Shown here in pieces: positions 31,596 to 41,231 of a stretch of 64,000 bases of DNA. The DNA is taken from assembly GCA_014905825.1 (NCBI GenBank), contig JACGCN010000007.1:1860001-1924000 (forward strand), given 5' to 3'. Position 1 is the first letter of the stretch. The number at the start of each line of letters is the position of its first letter. The notes under the pieces are model-generated. The model saw nothing but the letters and a program-made list of their open reading frames with translations. It was not told the origin of the DNA and made no database searches. Source of the DNA: Lyophyllum atratum. Taxonomy: Eukaryota; Basidiomycota; Agaricomycetes; Agaricales; Lyophyllaceae. A program made the position numbers and the translations under genes.

Positions 31596-32277
31596 ATGTC
31601 TTGCCATTACGGAGCAGAAGAAATACTACGAGTTTGTGAACACGAATGGTTTCGTGTCATCAAGCGAAACGTCACACCGTCCGAATACCTCGTTACTCAA
31701 GCGGGGAATCTGATCCTTCCTTACATGATTATGGAGAGGATGAAGAACGAGGTCGCCGCCATCAGGTACATCCAGAGCAAACCACCATTCCCACTCCGAA
31801 CATCCGCTGCGCCTTCGAAGACCACGGGCGCTACTACATCATCACCGACCTGGTTCCGGGTGTGGCCCTGGTACAGCTTCCCGAGGACAAGAAAGCTCAG
31901 TTATCAAGGAGCTCGAGGGATACGTTGCGCAAATGCACACGATAAAGTCGAAGTCTATGGGCAGCTTTCTGGGTGACGTGATTCTGCCCTGTCGTGTTAG
32001 CAAGACCTTGCCTCACGCCGGCCGCGATGCGGTTTTCAAACTTCGCGAGGCGCCCACGCCGGAGTTCGTTCTATGCCATGATGATATCTCATATAACGTC
32101 ATGGTCGACGAGACGACGCTGAAGATAACCGCCATCTTGGACTGGGAGTACGCCGGCTACTACCCTGCAGAGTTCGATGGTGCCTTTTACCTCCGCCCTG
32201 GACCATCAGCTGCGCTTGAAGGGGAAGAAGACGATGTCCCGAAGTTGTTGGAGGTGCTTGACAGTCGGAGGGCGTAA
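31596..32277 (+). pseudogene. APH-family phosphotransferase pseudogene, two frameshifts
   Basis: The segment reads FRVIKRNVTPSEYLV, MKNEVAAIRYIQS, then after a frame change near 31778 TTIPTPNIRCAFEDHGRYYI and VPGVALVQLPEDKKAQ, then after a second change at about 31900 VIKELEGYVAQMHTI, and on to CHDDISYNVMVD and LDWEYAGYYPAEFD. The last two are the Brenner motif (HxDxxxxN) and the DxE/D metal motif of aminoglycoside/choline kinase-like phosphotransferases. The order and spacing fit the fungal APH family. Both shifts are single-site indels with no splice signals to remove them, so it is probably a recent pseudogene, or a sequence with errors. An upstream ATG (31392) adds a hydrophobic segment that is not part of the family. 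Confidence 0.75.
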
Positions 32278-33072
32278 TGCTATCACGCAATTTCAACCTC
32301 GAACACCGTTTCATGTTAATGCCTACATATACCTTTGTCCGATAGCTATGTATCGACCCATTGCCGACCAGCCTGTCAGGACTAATCGGGTACATATGGT
32401 GCGCTATCGGTACTACAAAGCATGCATGTCCAGGGGCTTGAATTGAGAAAGGGGGGACGACTTGCACCTGCTCCGTCGACCATTTGTCATGCCCAGTGGC
32501 GACGGGTAAGTCTTTGTTTTGGAAAATCTGGTGGAAGAGGGTAGCCCTCGGAATATGCGTGCTAGGGCACCAAGTCACTAAATGGACCAAGATGAATCTT
32601 CGTCAATACGAAACAGATCTAGAACGACATAACTGTCACCTCACTTGCTCGAACGTATAGCACTCGTTGGCGGATTCTAAGCCTCCTCATCCACCCCTCT
32701 ATGCAAACAAGTGCTTTTATTGAATACGAGCAACAGAAAATGTAAAAATACAATAGTAATAGATACCACACAGCACGCGACGAGAGGACAGGGAGGGGAA
32801 GAAGGGGGGAGTGGGTGTAAGATATAGAAACAGCAACGAACACAAACGAACACAAACGGGGGTCACAAAAAGGCTACAGAGGTATATATCACGCGATAAG
32901 GCTACAGTTGGGTGGGGGGATGGGATGCGATATCAAGACGGGGAACGATGAACGATGATTAAAAAAGACAAGAGGCACGCTGTGCGTTGGGGTAGGATAG
33001 TATAGGCAGAAGCCGAGAGTCTGAGTCGTGAAGCGCAAACGCAAAAAGCAAACGGAAGAGGGACGCGAGAGC
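32278..33072. other. convergent 3' region
   Basis: It lies between the APH pseudogene and the 3' end of the HMG gene, and no gene is recognised. A short segment around 32390 (CATATGGTGCGCTA) repeats one near 31190, giving loose direct repeats on both sides of the APH pseudogene. Confidence 0.4.
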
Positions 33073-34765
33073 CTACGCACGCATCATCCCCGCCATATCA
33101 TAATGCTCCCCCCCAAACCCCTCCCCAAACATCCCGCTCGGCTGGAACAAGCTCTCCAAGCCCTGCCCCTGGCCCTGAAGCTGACACCCCATCCCCAGCT
33201 CCACCTCCTGCGCCGCCATCGGGTCAAAGTCCAGCCCCAGCCCCGCCTCAACCGCGAACCCCTGATGCGGATCACTGGTGAACGACCCGCTCCCGAACTC
33301 CTTCCACATGTCCGTGAACACCGTGTTGGTGCCCGGTGCGGACTGCGGCTGGGGCGCGTGGAGGATGGGGGCGTCGGAGGGGGTGGGGGAGCCGGAGTAC
33401 GCTGTGGAGGGGTGGGAGGACTGGTCATTCGGCTGGGACTGCGAAGGATATGTGGAGTCGGCGTGCATCCAGGAGGAGAGCGGGTCGAGCTCGGGTAGGG
33501 AGGAGGAGGCGGAGGCGGTGGAGTACATGTTGTGGTTTTGGTGGAACGTTTCGTGGGGGGCGATGTTGTCTAGAGGTCCGAATGCGTTTTGGTCGTGATG
33601 ATGCTGTTGGTGGGTCATGTTCATGTTCATGTTCATATTCGGGTTGAAGTGGTCGTCGTTGTACATGCCAGGGAAGGAGAAGCTGGAGCCCGCGCCTTCT
33701 AGGAAGCTCGGGTTGAAGAGGGACGTATCGACCTCGAGGAGGGGGGATTCGTCGCGTTGAAGCATGGACGGCATGGGCATCGTCCAGGAACGGTTGAGCA
33801 TGGCCGGGCGGGCGCTGGAGGCGCGGCGGTTGCCGAGCATCATGCGCTGCTGTTGCCACGCCAGGGAGTTTCTCTGGGACGGGGGAAGCGACGACATAAA
33901 CGGGGCAGTCGGAAGAGCGATGTCGCCGAAATGGTGGGGGTAGAAGTCGTTCGGAAGGGGGACGGACGAGGAACGGCGGTGTTGGAAGAGTGGGGCGCGG
34001 ACCGGTGTGTCCGCGCGCATGAGGTCGAGGCTGCGGACGGCGGCGGCGAGCTCGTCACCCTTCTTGCCTTCGAGTAGGAGCTGTGCGACCTCTTCGCAGC
34101 GTCGTTCGTCCTCTACGGTCGTGACGGGCTTCTCCTTCTTCTTCTCCTTGTTCTTGTTGTGCACGGGGCGGAAACGATACTCGGGATACCGCGCCTTGTG
34201 CTCCGCCTTTGCGTGCTTCGCCTTGACTTCCCACACCTTTTTCTCCTCCAGAGGCAGTGCTCGCCAGCAGTTGCCTGGGTACGGGTAAGCACGGCGATAC
34301 AAGGTGATGAAGAGAACAGTGCACACCAATAATTTTGGAGAGCGATCCATGGTTGGTCTCTATCGTCCCCGGGACATGCTTCTGACGCACAAAATCGGCG
34401 CGGAAGAGCATGAAGGCGTTCGGCGGTCTCGGAATGTAACCCATCGAACGGCGCTTCCCCGGCGGTACCCGTCTCCGCGTTGGCGGCGGCGCCGGTGTCT
34501 CTGAGGGTGGAAATATGGCGGAAGTGGGCGAGCCAGGCTCGGGTGTGGATGAGGATGAGCAGGCGTCGGGGTCGACGAACGACACGGGCGTCACGTTGGG
34601 CGCGAACGTCACTGGACGTCCAATTCCATAAATCCCAGCTCTGACGGGGTTGAACGAGGTCACTGGGGGTAAGTGTCAATCCTATACACAAGCCTCCTGT
34701 TCTGATCGCGACTCACAGATGGCTAACGATGAACGTCTCCTACGCGAAAGACGTACAGCAGGCAT
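33073..34765 (-). CDS. HMG-box transcription factor
   Basis: Three exons: 34717-34765, 34327-34662 and 33073-34274. The introns are 54 and 52 bp, with joins in phase, for 528 aa. I chose the ATG at 34765 because exon 2 has no in-frame ATG before the HMG box and the gtgagt/cccccag pair restores a clean N-terminus (MPAVRLSRRRRSSLAI). The HMG box lies at about residues 90-160: YIPRPPNAFMLFRADF, SLSKIIGNCWRAL, EKKVWEVKAKHAKAEHK, YPEYRFRP. The second intron falls inside the box, between SKIIG and NCW. The C-terminal region is Ser/Pro/His/Asn-rich with short Met-Asn repeats (MNMNMNMT), as in activation regions. It is a nuclear DNA-binding regulator related to the one at the window start; the targets are unknown. 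Confidence 0.9.
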
Positions 34766-36790
34766 GACAAGGTCGTATATAAGTTCCTGTGAAAATCAAA
34801 CAAAAAACGTGGATGGCGGGATGGGTGACAGAGACCCGTGGTTTCCCTAAAGCAGGAGGACAAAAGGAGGGTAAGCGGACGGGGAAGGGCCTTATTGTTC
34901 TCGCTGGTTTATATATCACACCCTCCTCGGTCAATCATCAGGGCATCTTCGCACCCTCAGGGACCCCGATCACCCATCTCTGATGCGAAATCCCACTTCT
35001 CCCCCTTCCTCTCCCCCGACCCTCTGCACCTAGAAACCATCTGGTGAGCTCGTTCTCCATCTACGTTGCCTAAAAAAGCACTCGTACATCACAGGTGTCT
35101 CCAACGAGCAGGAGGATGTTGGGAGATGGAGAGCTGTTGATGGGGTCTCGGGCGAACCCTGTTTCTGCTTTCGTCCACTACCTTGTGGACTGATTTGGAA
35201 CTTTGTTTATCTTCGCTCCTCCGATGAAGGCCTTGTTCTCTTGGAAAATTCTGACTGCCTGCTCGCCCCTACGTGGCTGTAAGACCATCAGATGATCGTC
35301 CGCCGGCGCAGAGTCCCATGATCGCCAATGATCCGGAGGTCTTTGCACAGTGTCACTTGTCTGCAGTCGAAGAGCCTGAAGATTCCTCATCCTCCTCCTC
35401 TAATTCATTATCCACAAGTTGGCCCTCCTTTCCAACAACCCGAGTTCTTCTCCATCTACGACCTAACCATACAGCCCAAACCACCCCTCATACTTAACGA
35501 AACCGAGCACCTGCCACATCCCGGAGAACCTGGCTGCCATGTGAGAAAACTGATGAGCTCAAGCGTCAATCTGATTATAATTCGCCAACTCCGGCGCCTT
35601 ACTCGCGACCCCACCTCCGCCGGACGCTTACTCGATCCAGCGAAGCGCGGCCTTCCAAGTTCCGGGTCTGTGTCAAGCGCCCTCCAGAAAGACTCCATCC
35701 GACCACGCGCCCCGAAATTTGGCCTTGTTCCGCAAATTGCACCTTTGGCTCTCCAAGGCTCAAGCACCCTCGTACTCTAGTCGTCGCTTGGAGACGTGCA
35801 CAGCGTACACTGTGGGTCCATGATTATGACTCGTTGGGGAATAATTGCGACCTCAGGCTTTACGCTGTGTTATCATCAACAAGGACAGAACAAGAAACGG
35901 TAGGCGGTGGGCCTGTGGTTCTCCTCCATACCTATCACCCTGACTGATATGGAGCTCCTGCGTCGGCTTGGCATCTCTTGATAACTTTGATGTCCACCAA
36001 AATCATGTACGCACAGCTTTCTAGATCTTCAAACGATAGTTCTTTCTCAACTCTAATAGTGGTAGTTGTACTACGAATAGTACTACAGTCTCTAGTGGCT
36101 ATGCGTGCGTGCCTATCCACGTCCTCACTCGAGCCAACGCGTTCCCAAATCTCAACTTCACGATCCATCGTCACCGTGTCTGCCCTATTCCCGTTCCCAT
36201 TCCGAATCTATCACCTGCCGCGATATCGTGATACTACCACGTCTCTGCCTCCATCCAAAACACCATATCCGAGTCAGGCAACATGAAACCGCGGATCCCA
36301 ACGATCATGATCGAATTCGAGGATCATCACTACCTGCATCGCCTCCTGAGTGCCTGGGCTTGGGTCGTCTCCGTCCCCTTACAATGCGCACAAGGGCTTG
36401 GACCCACTTTCACGACGCGAGCCTTATAGTCTTACTTCGTTTGTGCCGCGCGCAGGTTCTCGTTCTCTGTCTTCCACGTTGGCTTCTTGTGCTTTGAGAA
36501 CGGTAGTCACCACCATCATCCCCCCTCCATCTGGTATATTACAAAACAAGAGGGTGCGAAGGCTATAGCATCAGCATCCGGCGCATTCTTCGCCGGATCT
36601 TGGAAGCATCAGGACTCGCTGGTGTGCCAGGATATGGGTGTGATCATGTTGCCCCCTCAAACATCGCTGAGTCATGTTTTCCGTGTCGCCATGCGCCGTC
36701 CCATTCATTCATTCCCTGATGATGAGGGCGAGGGCGAGGGAGGGGATGACGGGTTGACCCCACGACTCTCTCAACTTGAAGGTTTGCATG
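34766..36790. other. upstream region of HMG gene, no other gene recognised
   Basis: About 2 kb. The part near 34.9 kb is the HMG promoter. The frames 35328-35780 and 36105-36497 have no known motif. Confidence 0.45.
34908..34915 (-). promoter_or_regulatory. TATA box of HMG gene
   Basis: The minus strand reads TATATAAA about 143 bp before the proposed ATG at 34765, consistent with a leader of roughly 110 nt. Confidence 0.5.
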
Positions 36791-36975
36791 TGGAGTGTCG
36801 TCGGACGACGCTCCAGTTTGGGCAGCCATGTTTGGTCATGTTTGGCTAGACCTTCGGGCGCGTAGACAGTATGTACCGTTTCGGGCGTTCACTACCACAA
36901 CACATTGCATTCGCTGCTCGCACTGCGTCTGCACACTGCGCATCTCAGGGCTTTGTGGCAGATCGGGCCGCTCCA
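36791..36975 (+). repeat. left LTR of short element
   Basis: 185 bp, TG...CA ends, identical by eye to 38346-38530. Confidence 0.9.
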
Positions 36976-36977
36976 TC

Positions 36978-36991
36978 TGGTGACAACTGCG
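36978..36991 (+). other. candidate primer binding site of short LTR element
   Basis: TGGTGACAACTGCG, starting two bases after the LTR with the TGG expected opposite a tRNA CCA end. The priming tRNA cannot be named by eye. Confidence 0.5.
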
Positions 36992-37147
36992 CGATTCGAC
37001 TCACGGTGTCATCGTTTTCTCGCTTTCCTGCTTTCCGTGACTGTGCTACTCTGCTTTCGTGTTTTCGCGCTCTCTGGCCTGTGTTTCGTGTTTTCCGTGT
37101 TTACTGTGTTCCCCCCTCCGAGATCTAGCCACTGAGACTGTCCCGTT

Positions 37148-38263
37148 ATGGCACCAGGAAATGGGAAGAAGCATAAAGGTTCAAAAACGAAGAAAGCCAT
37201 GGTAACTGCCACATCACCAGAGCCGCAGCCACCAGCTCCAACGACTCAGCACGCACCCGTTGTACCAGCGAACCGAACGGCGAATCCGGCCGATACCTTC
37301 ATCGCCGCAGCCAGGAATTTTTCGAATGCAGATTGCCGGCCCCTGACGCCCGACGGCTTCATCGCTTTGAATGAGCTATGGAATTTGGCGCTCGAGATCG
37401 GGAGGAGGGCAGGCACCGAAGAAGTGGTGAACGCAGGGGAGAAAGAGGCGTGGAATCGTGGATACGAGACAGGGAGGCAGTGGGGGAAAGATGAGATGGA
37501 GGAGCGGCTTGAAGAGAGGTGGTACGATGGATACCGCAACGGGGAGCAGGCTGGACAAGGAGAAGAGAGGGACGAATGGGTCATAGCAGGACATTCTCTG
37601 ACACAGGCGAAGTGCACATACCTCGGAACGACGAGCGACGCTGGGATACAGATGAAGTCGACACCACCAGCAAACACCTTCGAAATTGCGATTCAGACAC
37701 CATACACCCCTGTAACGACCTGCGACGCGGGGATTCAGGCGAACTCGACATCACCGGGGAACACCTTCGAAATCGCGGTTCAGACATCAGCTCCCCCGGT
37801 CACGGCTCCTATGATTGCTCTCGTCAATACAGAGACGCCGGTTGAACCCACGGCACCCGTGAATTGGGCGGACGATGCCGACACAGAGCTCCCAGTACCA
37901 CTCGCACTGACACCAGCACTGACACCGAGACCACGCGACTTTTCTGTTCTTTTGGCGGGATCTGCAGCACCATTTAACACTCTTCAGCATCGTATTCGAC
38001 GATTACATCGAGGACAACGAGTACCACAGCGACGACGATTTATACCCCGTGTCAACTACAGTCAGGAACCTATCATTACCTACCGATACCCATCCGGAAT
38101 TGCACAGGGAAAACCTGTCTACACCATACAGTCATCGCCGCCACCGCTAATCCCGCCGCCGGCGCCAGTGACTACTCCTCAGGTCGAGTTGGACTGGGAT
38201 AGAGACCCGCGACTATCGAACCTTCGTAACGCGCTTCACAGCTTGGGATGGATTCGAGTTTGA
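37148..38263 (+). CDS. gag-like protein of short LTR element
   Basis: A single-exon frame of 371 aa starting 172 bp after the LTR. It has a basic, Lys/Pro-rich N-terminus, then a conserved-looking helical region (RPLTPDGFIALNELWNLALE, followed by Gly/Glu/Arg-rich EAWNRGYETGRQWGKDE). Next are two copies of a motif of about 24 residues (DAGIQ...FEIAIQT and DAGIQ...FEIAVQT), Pro/Thr-rich linkers, a basic region, IAQGKPVYTIQS and a C-terminal block WDRDPRLSNLRNALHSLGW. I recognise the ending (WDxDPRLxxLxxALxxLGW) and GKPVYTIQ as recurrent in Agaricomycete hypothetical proteins. No zinc knuckle or enzyme motif is seen. By location it is probably the structural protein of the element; that is inference. 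Confidence 0.75.
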   Translation: MAPGNGKKHKGSKTKKAMVTATSPEPQPPAPTTQHAPVVPANRTANPADTFIAAARNFSNADCRPLTPDGFIALNELWNLALEIGRRAGTEEVVNAGEKEAWNRGYETGRQWGKDEMEERLEERWYDGYRNGEQAGQGEERDEWVIAGHSLTQAKCTYLGTTSDAGIQMKSTPPANTFEIAIQTPYTPVTTCDAGIQANSTSPGNTFEIAVQTSAPPVTAPMIALVNTETPVEPTAPVNWADDADTELPVPLALTPALTPRPRDFSVLLAGSAAPFNTLQHRIRRLHRGQRVPQRRRFIPRVNYSQEPIITYRYPSGIAQGKPVYTIQSSPPPLIPPPAPVTTPQVELDWDRDPRLSNLRNALHSLGWIRV

Positions 38264-38332
38264 GAGGTTAGGCTTTGTGGCAGTCAGGTTTGGAGAGATG
38301 AGTCGACGATCGCGACGAGGACGTCGCTATGT

Positions 38333-38345
38333 AAAGGGGGGCACA
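38333..38345 (+). other. polypurine tract of short LTR element
   Basis: AAAGGGGGGCACA directly before the right LTR, at the expected place for plus-strand priming. Confidence 0.6.
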
Positions 38346-38530
38346 TGGAGTGTCGTCGGACGACGCTCCAGTTTGGGCAGCCATGTTTGGTCATGTTTGG
38401 CTAGACCTTCGGGCGCGTAGACAGTATGTACCGTTTCGGGCGTTCACTACCACAACACATTGCATTCGCTGCTCGCACTGCGTCTGCACACTGCGCATCT
38501 CAGGGCTTTGTGGCAGATCGGGCCGCTCCA
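38346..38530 (+). repeat. right LTR of short element
   Basis: 185 bp, identical by eye to 36791-36975. The sequence that follows (CCTGG) does not match the bases before the left LTR. Confidence 0.9.
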
Positions 38531-39921
38531 CCTGGACACGGGGAGGCGGAGCGTCGACCCACAATCAGTGGATACTGCGACGGTTATGATTTCCGGTTAG
38601 GAGTGATCATCATAGTCATCCTCGTCGTCATACCAGAAGCATGACCTCCGTCTTCATTGGTCGCGAAGGGCCTGTCGAGCGAAGGCTCTATCAGTGGTGG
38701 CGAATTTGGATTGTGGATCGTGGACAACGATGATGATGAGGTCGATGTGAGGCTGACGATGTATGTCGTCGATGGATCCGTGCATAACTAATACGAGATG
38801 ATCTGCAGTGCTCCTGCCGACGCAGATGAGGACCGGGCGGTGGTCTCAGTTTGTTGGAGCCTGTTTCGCGATGCGACGAGAGGGAGTACGATGCCTGCCA
38901 TTGAGTATATATGTGAGTGGACATGCGCAATATCATCATGCAGATAGCACGAAAAAAAGCATGATAATCCGAGTCATGGTGGGCCTACGATGGTACCTAA
39001 TCTGGGGTCGCTGGTGCGCCGAGATATGTTAGCGCCGATAGTATGCGATTACCCACAGTTGTAGCGGAGCGGGGCTGAATGGCAGAAGCATTATATTAGG
39101 GAGATTGGAACACCGGTGGGTGGTATTACTATCAGGTCATGATGTGTAAGTCATGACGAACCTCATGCGAGATGCGTTCGCGCTCTCGACCTCATCAGTC
39201 GGCCGGAAACTTTCTCCTGCCGTTTTCCGTTTTTGAACCGGACGAAACGTTGCTAAATTTAAGTGCCCTCCATATCGGTATACGGTGACCTTGGGTCATG
39301 ATCTATGGCTTGAGTCGAGGCGCGGCGACTCATGTCTTTAAGATGATTGCAACATGGTATTGATATTATCGGATACACCTGTGAGCGCTCGTAGTGCCTG
39401 ATACGAAGGGACTCATCCCGGGTGGCCGAAATTCGGACCGCAAGGGCTTTTACAATTTCCTGAAGGGATCTTCTGGAAGAAGTATTGAGGACTATGCTGT
39501 CGGTTATTACACTCCAACACATTTTCATTTTTAGACGGCCCATTGGGTTTCATGACCATGCCTTTTCCCGCAAATATAACGCCCTCCGATTGCCACCCCA
39601 CATAAAGTCAGCTGTCAAAAGCCACGAATGGGCCCATATAACCCTTCACACTACGTACTCGACCATAACCGCCCAGAACCGCCCTGAGCTTGAACAACCC
39701 AACCCATGGCCAACCAGCCAACGGTATATCAAGCGCACCCCTTCCACGGCCTCGTTGACGTATGCGAATTTGCTGAGCCCAAAGCGTCCGTCATAGATCC
39801 ATATGGCACCGATAAGGGATGGGCGGCAGCCCTAGTGCCCTTAGCAGCGCATACCATGCCGGTGTTCATGGAAAGTATCATACAAGGTGTTCGGATGGGA
39901 GGAAGGAAAGCCAAGATGTAT
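38531..39921. other. intergenic region with one small unexplained ORF
   Basis: No known gene. A 76-codon ATG frame at 39706-39936 (MANQPTVYQAHPFHGLVDV start) looks protein-like, but its stop codon lies inside the tRNA-Val gene and I know no relative. Confidence 0.35.
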
Positions 39922-40017
39922 GGGTCGATGGCGTAGCTGGTTATCGCATCTGTCTAACATTAGTGGTGAGCCCTAACGCTTCACAGAAGGTCCTCAGTTC
40001 GAACCTGGGTCGACTCA
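39922..40017 (+). tRNA. tRNA-Val(AAC) with 22-nt intron, copy 1
   Basis: Acceptor stem GGGTCGA/TCGACTC with one G-T pair, D-arm GCG...CGC, anticodon stem TCTGT/ACAGA, T-arm CTCAG/CTGGG with loop TTCGAAC and discriminator A. The loop C-T-A-A-C-A-[intron]-C gives anticodon AAC (valine). The intron (ttagtg...acgctt, 22 nt) lies at 37/38. A TTTT run at 40020 is the likely pol III terminator. Mature length 74 nt. Confidence 0.92.
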
Positions 40018-40123
40018 TATTTTGCTTCGTGTGTGCGTCGTGAACGATGCACGAGCTCGCTGCTCGCCAATACCATGGTGGCATGGCCCCTCTCACTGCT
40101 GGCGGTATGGCAGATTTGGGAAC

Positions 40124-40470
40124 AAACACGGTTTAGCTAACACGCTTTCGTACTTACAAGAGAATTTTTTGACAAACACTTAGAAGGTTTGTTAATAAAC
40201 AGTCAGAAAACACGTAACGTGTTTTTTGGAGGTTTGTACCAAAACAGGAAAAAGATTTCCTGTTGTGTTTTTTGACAAACACGCATTCCTTTGTTTGAAA
40301 CAAAGGAATGCCTGTTCTTCAAGAAACACAAGAAGAAAAAGGTTATTTTATTGGCAGCAAACCTATAAAAAACAGGTTACATGTTTTCCGACAGTTTCTC
40401 AAGAAATCTGTTAGGTGTTTGTCAAAATATTTATTTTTAAGTAAGAAAACATGTTTGTTAAACCGTGTTT
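40124..40470. mobile_element. AT-rich foldback element with multiple hairpins
   Basis: A 347-bp segment, much more AT-rich than its surroundings. Its ends are long imperfect inverted repeats beginning AAACACGGTTTA on both strands and matching over about 60 bp, including TTTTGACAAACAC. Inside are further stem-loops: AACACGTAACGTGTT, AACAGGAAA...TTTCCTGTT, and GCATTCCTTTGTTT/AAACAAAGGAATGC. The motif TTTGACAAACAC recurs in both orientations. It has no coding capacity and I see no clear target duplication. It resembles a MITE or foldback element; the superfamily cannot be assigned. Confidence 0.75.
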
Positions 40471-41137
40471 ATCGCCAAACTCTCGATGACGCCAGCAGTG
40501 TCTGGATTCTGAAGACTGACATCATATTCACTGAAATTTGAAATTTGATTAAAGTACAAGCTGTGCTTGCAATGCCTTGCATGCATACAGGACATGAGCA
40601 TGCACGTCGCACCAGCAGTGATAAAAATGGCGAACATCCAAGGTCTGCTCAAGGAAGGAGGAAGGAATAATTATAATAGCGGCGAAAAGCCGTATAATTC
40701 CTGCGCAACACTTAGCGGCAAGTCGTTCTTCTTCAGCACATCAAGTATGCTCAAGGACTATACGATAAATGTTCAAGGGACTCCATATGAATTTGGATGG
40801 GCTTGGTTGCTCAATCGCCGCTCCAGGACAGCGCATAGGCAATCGAGATCTTGAACATTGCTGTCGTCGAGTTATCCACTCGTACGTCAGGCCTTCAGGG
40901 ATGGTCAGACAATTCTTTCGGACAAAAATCCACTCAGGACTTGGAGTGTCGTGCTTTGACAAGGTTCCCCGATGACGACGGCAGCCAGCGTGGATCTGTA
41001 AAATGCCGTCGTTGTCGAGAGTGTTGATTCTTCCTCGGTAAGAGGCTTGTACGGTCAAAGATTCTGCAGAACTGTAGCCGCTAAACGGTAGGAAAGGTAA
41101 CATTGTACTAGAGCAACCGTCTCGCCTACGATCCGCG
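40471..41137. other. intergenic region between foldback element and second tRNA-Val
   Basis: No gene recognised; a 120-codon minus frame (40741-41103) has no known motif. Confidence 0.35.
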
Positions 41138-41231
41138 GGGTCGATGGCGTAGCTGGTTATCGCATCTGTCTAACATAGTAAGGGACATAGTTGTGCACAG
41201 AAGGTCCTCAGTTCGAACCTGGGTCGACTCA
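41138..41231 (+). tRNA. tRNA-Val(AAC) with 20-nt intron, copy 2
   Basis: The mature part is identical to the copy at 39922-40017, with the same arms and anticodon AAC. The intron differs in sequence and length (tagtaagggacatagttgtg, 20 nt) at the same 37/38 position. A TTTT run begins at 41234. Same strand as copy 1, 1.12 kb downstream, with the foldback element between them. Confidence 0.92.

Larger units (their letters stand above)
36791..38530 (+). mobile_element. short non-autonomous LTR retrotransposon with one gag-like ORF
   Basis: 1,740 bp with two 185-bp direct repeats that I read as identical. Each begins TGGAG and ends CTCCA, and starts with a near palindrome (TGGAGTGTCGTC / GACGACGCTCCA). 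A candidate primer site TGGTGACAACTGCG begins two bases after the left repeat, and the purine tract AAAGGGGGGCACA sits just before the right one. The 1,370-bp interior encodes only one 371-aa protein, with no protease, RT or integrase. The size fits terminal-repeat elements in miniature that keep a gag-like gene. The flanking bases (GCATG left, CCTGG right) do not form a target duplication, so the copy may be recombined. Confidence 0.8.

Noticed and set aside
34055..34663. Non-ATG start of the second HMG gene at 34663
   Set aside because: The codon there is GTG. A short first exon with ATG at 34765 and a 54-bp intron gives a proper start.
36791..36975. 61-62-codon frames in the 185-bp repeats considered as small genes
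   Set aside because: They recur in both LTR copies and have no start context or homology.
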